Assembly: GCA_049601975.1 (NCBI GenBank)
Contig: JBMYRC010000167.1
Span: forward strand, 1-8,311
Reading direction: 5' to 3'
DNA: 8,311 bases
From: UBA6544 sp049601975
GTDB taxonomy: Bacteria; Pseudomonadota; Alphaproteobacteria; UBA8366
Part shown: piece by piece, positions 5,529 to 8,311 of the stretch
How positions within the stretch are numbered: position 1 is the stretch's first letter
Layout of the letters: every line of letters begins with the position of its first letter
Translations under genes and position numbers: made by a program
Notes under the pieces: generated by a model
The model's input: the letters and a program-made list of their open reading frames with translations, nothing else
Databases searched by the model: none
What the model was told of the DNA's origin: nothing

Positions 5529-5561
5529 ATGCGCCGCGCCATACAGTCTTCTGCCTATGAA

Positions 5562-5566
5562 AAGGA
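5562..5566 (+). promoter_or_regulatory. Ribosome binding site deciding the pseudouridine synthase start
   Basis: AAGGA lies 10 nt before ATG 5577. The upstream in-frame ATG 5529 has AAGG directly abutting it, which is too close to work. This favours 5577, which also places the S4 domain at the N-terminus as in the family. Confidence 0.55.
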
Positions 5567-5576
5567 CGCCGTCGAT

Positions 5577-6338
5577 ATGACAGAGATCAAACCGGAGCGC
5601 GTTGCGAAACGAATCGCCCGGGCGGGATTATGCTCCCGTCGGGAAGCGGAACGTTGGGTCGAAGCCGGACGGGTTGCAGTCGACGGCAAGACCTTGGAAA
5701 GCCCGGCGTTCAATGTCCCGCTCAACGCCATCGTGACCGTCGATGGCAATCCTATCCCAGATGCGGAACCGACGCGGTTGTGGCGGTTCCACAAATCGGC
5801 AGGCTCGATGACGACCAATCGGGACCCAGAGGGTAGAAAAACCGTCTTCGATTTCTTCTCCACTGATATGCCACGCGTGATGACGGTTGGGCGCCTGGAT
5901 TACAATAGCGAGGGCCTTCTACTGTTGACCAATGACGGCGATCTGGCGCGTCGATTAGAGCATCCAGATACCGGTTGGCGGCGGCGCTACCGGGTGCGGG
6001 TGCACGGCAGGGTCGATGAGGAGAAGCTCGCTGGATTGGCGCAGGGGGCCACGGTTGACGGGGTGCGCTATGGCGCTATTGAGGCGATGCTCGAACGCGA
6101 GCAGGCGTCGAATGCTTGGCTATCCGTTACTTTGAGTGAGGGGAAGAATCGCGAAGTGCGCCGTATTTGCGAGCACCTGGAGTTACAGGTCACACGATTG
6201 ATTCGGATAAGTTACGGTCCATTCCAATTGGGCAACCTGGAACGCGATGCGGTTGCTGAAGTGCCGCGCAAGGCACTCGCTGAACAACTCGGTGAGGGAG
6301 ATCAAAGGAAACGCCGCCGTGCGCGTGATCGCCGGTAA
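5577..6338 (+). CDS. RsuA/RluB-family rRNA pseudouridine synthase
   Basis: The product isomerises uridine to pseudouridine in ribosomal RNA. It has 253 residues from ATG 5577. An N-terminal S4 RNA-binding domain (about 5-60: RVAKRIARAGLCSRREAERWV, then GRVAVDG) precedes the catalytic domain. The signature GRLDYNSEGLLLLTNDGDL contains catalytic Asp108, and NREVRRICEHL and TRLIRISYGPFQLG are the usual late motifs. The tail is very basic (RKRRRARDRR) and probably contacts RNA. The residues HKSAGSMTTNRDPEGR correspond to the family's usual K-P-x-G segment, with Ser-Ala in place of the common Pro. A start at 5529 would add 16 unlikely residues. The gene overlaps rsmD by 20 nt, so the two rRNA-modification genes are probably co-expressed. 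Whether the target is 16S (RsuA) or 23S (RluB/RluE/RluF) rRNA cannot be told from sequence alone; RluB-like is my preference. Confidence 0.93.
   Translation: MTEIKPERVAKRIARAGLCSRREAERWVEAGRVAVDGKTLESPAFNVPLNAIVTVDGNPIPDAEPTRLWRFHKSAGSMTTNRDPEGRKTVFDFFSTDMPRVMTVGRLDYNSEGLLLLTNDGDLARRLEHPDTGWRRRYRVRVHGRVDEEKLAGLAQGATVDGVRYGAIEAMLEREQASNAWLSVTLSEGKNREVRRICEHLELQVTRLIRISYGPFQLGNLERDAVAEVPRKALAEQLGEGDQRKRRRARDRR
6304..6310 (+). promoter_or_regulatory. Ribosome binding site deciding the rsmD GTG start
   Basis: AAAGGAA, inside the end of the pseudouridine synthase gene, lies 8 nt before GTG 6319. It supports a GTG start giving MRVIAGKWRG, the usual RsmD N-terminus, over the longer open frame from 6247. 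Confidence 0.65.
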
Positions 6339-6882
6339 ATGGCGCGGTAAAAAACTGCGAACCCCCGAGGGGAATGACATCCGGCCGACTTCAGATCGGG
6401 CGCGGGGGGCACTCTTTAATGTGTTGGCGCACGGCAAACCGGCCGCAACGGGGTTCCGTTTGCAGGGCGCAATTGTCCTCGATGCGTTTGCGGGGGCCGG
6501 TGCCTTGGGACTTGAAGCGCTGTCGCGGGGCGCCACGCACGCGAGTTTCATCGAGAACGCTGCCACAAGCATCACCATTCTCCGGGCGAACATTGAAGCC
6601 TGCGGCGCTCGGCAAGCGTGCGATATTCATCAGGCCGATGCAGCTAATCCCCCCAACGCTAGGAGCGCCTGCAGCCTGATTCTGATGGACCCGCCTTACG
6701 GCAAGGAACTGCCCGGCCCGAGCTTGGCAGCATTGTTAGCCGCCGGATGGATAGCGGCAGGCGCGATTTGCTGCGTTGAACTCGGCAAGGGCGAGACCTT
6801 CGATCCACCACATGGATTTGAACAATTGGACGACAGGCGTTACGGCGCGGCCCGGATCGTCATTCTTGTTTGGCGCGGCTGA
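6319..6882 (+). CDS. rsmD: 16S rRNA (guanine(966)-N(2))-methyltransferase
   Basis: RsmD transfers a methyl group from S-adenosylmethionine to N2 of G966 in 16S rRNA, acting on assembling 30S subunits. The 187-residue length is typical. Motifs in order are RVIAGKWRGKKLRTP at the N-terminus, RPTSDRARGALFNVL at about 22-36, SAM-binding VLDAFAGAGALGLEALSRGA at 53-72, IEN at 78-80 as the acidic SAM contact, and catalytic DPPY at 124-127. The GTG start at 6319 overlaps the upstream pseudouridine synthase gene by 20 nt, suggesting translational coupling. The 3' end overlaps the convergent MFS gene by 23 nt. The identification is secure. Confidence 0.95.
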   Translation: MRVIAGKWRGKKLRTPEGNDIRPTSDRARGALFNVLAHGKPAATGFRLQGAIVLDAFAGAGALGLEALSRGATHASFIENAATSITILRANIEACGARQACDIHQADAANPPNARSACSLILMDPPYGKELPGPSLAALLAAGWIAAGAICCVELGKGETFDPPHGFEQLDDRRYGAARIVILVWRG

Positions 6883-8017
6883 TTTGCCGAGCGAGGATGA
6901 GCGTGACCAGGACGATGGGTACCAGGATGGCGGTGCCGGAGAAGAACGGCCAGGCGACCCCGATCGAGGCGAAAGCGAAACCGGCCCATGCGGGCCCAAG
7001 GATGCGGCCGAGACTATTCGCTGATTGCGCGATCCCCATGGCGCCACCGCGCATACTATCGGGTGCGGTGCGGCTGATCAGGCTTTGTAATGACGGATTG
7101 GCGAAGCCGAAACCGATGAACAGCAATGCGATTGGCAGCAACAGCCAAATCCGTTCAGACACCAGCGGCAATCCAATCAGACCGGCCGCCGTAAAGAGTA
7201 AACCCATGATAACGACGCGGGCCTCGCCCATACGCATGACCAGCCGTCCAACCAAGCCGCCTTGTACGATAACGCCGCAAATACCGGCAAAAGCCATGTA
7301 ATACCCAACCTGGCGTGGCCCCATATCTAAGACCCGCTCGCACCATAGCGCCAAGGTCGACTCCATCCCGGCGAAGACAAAGAACATGCCAAAATAGAGC
7401 GAGATGATGGTGCACAGGATTGGGAGGGAAATGATCTGCGGCAGAAACCGCATAGTGGAGACGCCGTGGCTTGCATGGCGTTCGGTTTCGCGCAGTAGGA
7501 CGGCGCTCACCAATAATGCAATCGTAGAACCGGCGGCGGCGATCAGCATAGGGAATTGATAATTAATGACAGCTTCCCCGGCGAGATATCCGCCGAGGGC
7601 TGGACCTAAGACGAAGCCGAGGCCAAAGGCGGCGCCGAGCATGCCCATCCCCTTGGCGCGGCCCTGGTCGTCGGTCACATCAGCGACATAGGCTTGGCTC
7701 GTCGCCAGCCAGCCGTTCATGACTCCGGAAAATATCCGGGCAAGATAAATTATCTGCAGGTCGGTGGCGAAGGCCAGCCATAAATATCCCAGTGCAGAGC
7801 CCGCGAAACTGATCAAAATGACCGGTTTGCGTCCAATCTTATCGGATAGTCGTCCCCATAGCGGTGCGGTTAGGAGCTGAGCCAGCGAAAACACCGAGAA
7901 CAGCGCAGCCGCCTCCAGGGGCCCGGCACCGTGGTGCAGCGCGAAATAGGGGAGAAGAGGAACGATGACGCCGAGGCCGATGACGTTGGCGAGCGCCGCG
8001 AGGAAAATTGCGAGCAT
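6860..8017 (-). CDS. MFS transporter, TetA-like drug:H+ antiporter group
   Basis: This is a 385-residue inner-membrane secondary transporter with about 12 predicted membrane helices, the standard size for the drug:H+ antiporter (DHA1) type. Motif A, GRLSDKIGRKP at 55-65, lies in the loop after helix 2. The first helix has GLGVIVPLLPYFA, resembling the P-x-L-P element of the TetA/Bcr group. The segment SGVMNGWLATSQAYVADVTDDQGRAKGMG matches the helix 4-5 region of tetracycline-type exporters, and GLGFVLGPALGGYLAG is motif-C-like. Helix 10-11 has SRTAPDSMRGGAMGIAQSANSLGRILGPAWAG. The substrate is unknown; resistance should not be assumed. ATG 8017 is the only plausible start before an upstream stop, and no ribosome binding site is visible. 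It lies 45 nt after mutL on the same strand, so read-through from mutL is possible. Confidence 0.92.
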   Translation of the reverse strand: MLAIFLAALANVIGLGVIVPLLPYFALHHGAGPLEAAALFSVFSLAQLLTAPLWGRLSDKIGRKPVILISFAGSALGYLWLAFATDLQIIYLARIFSGVMNGWLATSQAYVADVTDDQGRAKGMGMLGAAFGLGFVLGPALGGYLAGEAVINYQFPMLIAAAGSTIALLVSAVLLRETERHASHGVSTMRFLPQIISLPILCTIISLYFGMFFVFAGMESTLALWCERVLDMGPRQVGYYMAFAGICGVIVQGGLVGRLVMRMGEARVVIMGLLFTAAGLIGLPLVSERIWLLLPIALLFIGFGFANPSLQSLISRTAPDSMRGGAMGIAQSANSLGRILGPAWAGFAFASIGVAWPFFSGTAILVPIVLVTLILARQISRAKQE

Positions 8018-8027
8018 GGGGAGTTGG

Positions 8028-8054
8028 GATATAAGCCGAGGCGGGCCCGGTCAA
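8028..8054 (-). promoter_or_regulatory. Weak candidate promoter for the MFS gene
   Basis: On the minus strand TTGACC (8049-8054) and TATATC (8028-8033) are separated by 15 nt, slightly short for a sigma-70 promoter. Transcription would start almost at ATG 8017, giving a leaderless or nearly leaderless message, in keeping with the missing ribosome binding site. It was assigned by eye. Confidence 0.25.
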
Positions 8055-8062
8055 GCTCGCTG

Positions 8063-8311
8063 TCAGCGGCGGCCGAACAGACGTTCAATATCCGCGAGTT
8101 TCAACTCCACATAAGTAGGGCGACCGTGATTGCATTGCCCGGAATGCGGGGTTGCTTCCATCTGCCGCAGCAATGAATTCATCTCGTCACCGTTGAGGCG
8201 GCGCCCGGAGCGTACCGAGCCATGGCACGCCATGGTTCCGCAGACGTCCTCAAGGCGCTCTTTCAATCCGAAACTATCGCCGAGCTCCGCCAATTCATCG
8301 GCTAAATCCCG
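8063..8311 (-). CDS. mutL: DNA mismatch repair protein MutL, C-terminal end (5' part outside window)
   Basis: MutL couples MutS mismatch recognition to strand incision and helicase loading. Only the last 82 residues are visible, the frame running off the right edge. They form part of the C-terminal dimerisation domain. The segment CGTMACHGSVRSGRRLNGDEMNSLLRQME is diagnostic (A-C-H-x-S-V/I-R-x-G). Family-typical ATPHSGQCNHGRPTYVELKLADIERLFGRR follows at the extreme C-terminus. In MutL proteins with endonuclease activity, the ACHxxxR and C[P/N]HGRP elements contribute to the metal site. The ATPase and transducer domains, normally some 500 residues upstream, are not in the window. The identification is secure. 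Confidence 0.96.
   Translation of the reverse strand, partial: RDLADELAELGDSFGLKERLEDVCGTMACHGSVRSGRRLNGDEMNSLLRQMEATPHSGQCNHGRPTYVELKLADIERLFGRR

Overview
The window looks like a chromosomal segment of a moderately GC-rich alphaproteobacterium, possibly from the Rhodospirillales. This is inferred from protein style and from the housekeeping genes (purD, tadA, an RsuA/RluB-type pseudouridine synthase, rsmD, mutL) lying close together. No mobile element, tRNA, rRNA or CRISPR array was seen, and no gene-free stretch exceeds about 160 bases.

Layout. (1) Bases 1-470, plus strand: the 3' end of purD. (2) Bases 513-4286, plus strand: a four-gene accessory cluster. It holds a deiodinase-family gene whose active-site codon is an in-frame TGA, an alpha/beta hydrolase, a luciferase-like (LLM) flavin-dependent oxidoreductase, and an iron-alcohol-dehydrogenase/maleylacetate-reductase-like enzyme. 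The last three are tightly packed (gaps of 13 and 1 nt). (3) Bases 4290-5418, minus strand: tadA and an unrecognised multi-pass membrane protein. (4) Bases 5419-5576: an AT-rich divergent spacer. (5) Bases 5577-6882, plus strand: the pseudouridine synthase overlapping rsmD. (6) Bases 6860-8311, minus strand: an MFS transporter downstream of the 3' end of mutL, which runs off the window.

The main discovery is the gene at 513-1163. Read through TGA at 768-770, it gives a nearly complete iodothyronine-deiodinase-like thioredoxin-fold protein with FGSYTUPPF, EIHPTDGW, YAAMPERLYVI and GPWGF, closely matching the vertebrate enzymes. A two-part stem-loop whose apical loop starts 20 nt after the TGA fits a bacterial SECIS. 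A naive gene caller would shorten this gene to its last 123 codons. A second in-frame TGA at 630-632, outside the conserved fold, leaves open whether the gene has two selenocysteines, a nonsense mutation, or restarts translation.

The partners are the kinds of enzymes seen in aromatic-ring catabolism: a flavin monooxygenase, a hydrolase and a maleylacetate-reductase-like dehydrogenase. A working hypothesis is that the cluster degrades a halogenated or phenolic aromatic compound, with the selenoprotein acting in reductive dehalogenation or redox protection. The substrate cannot be read from the sequence.
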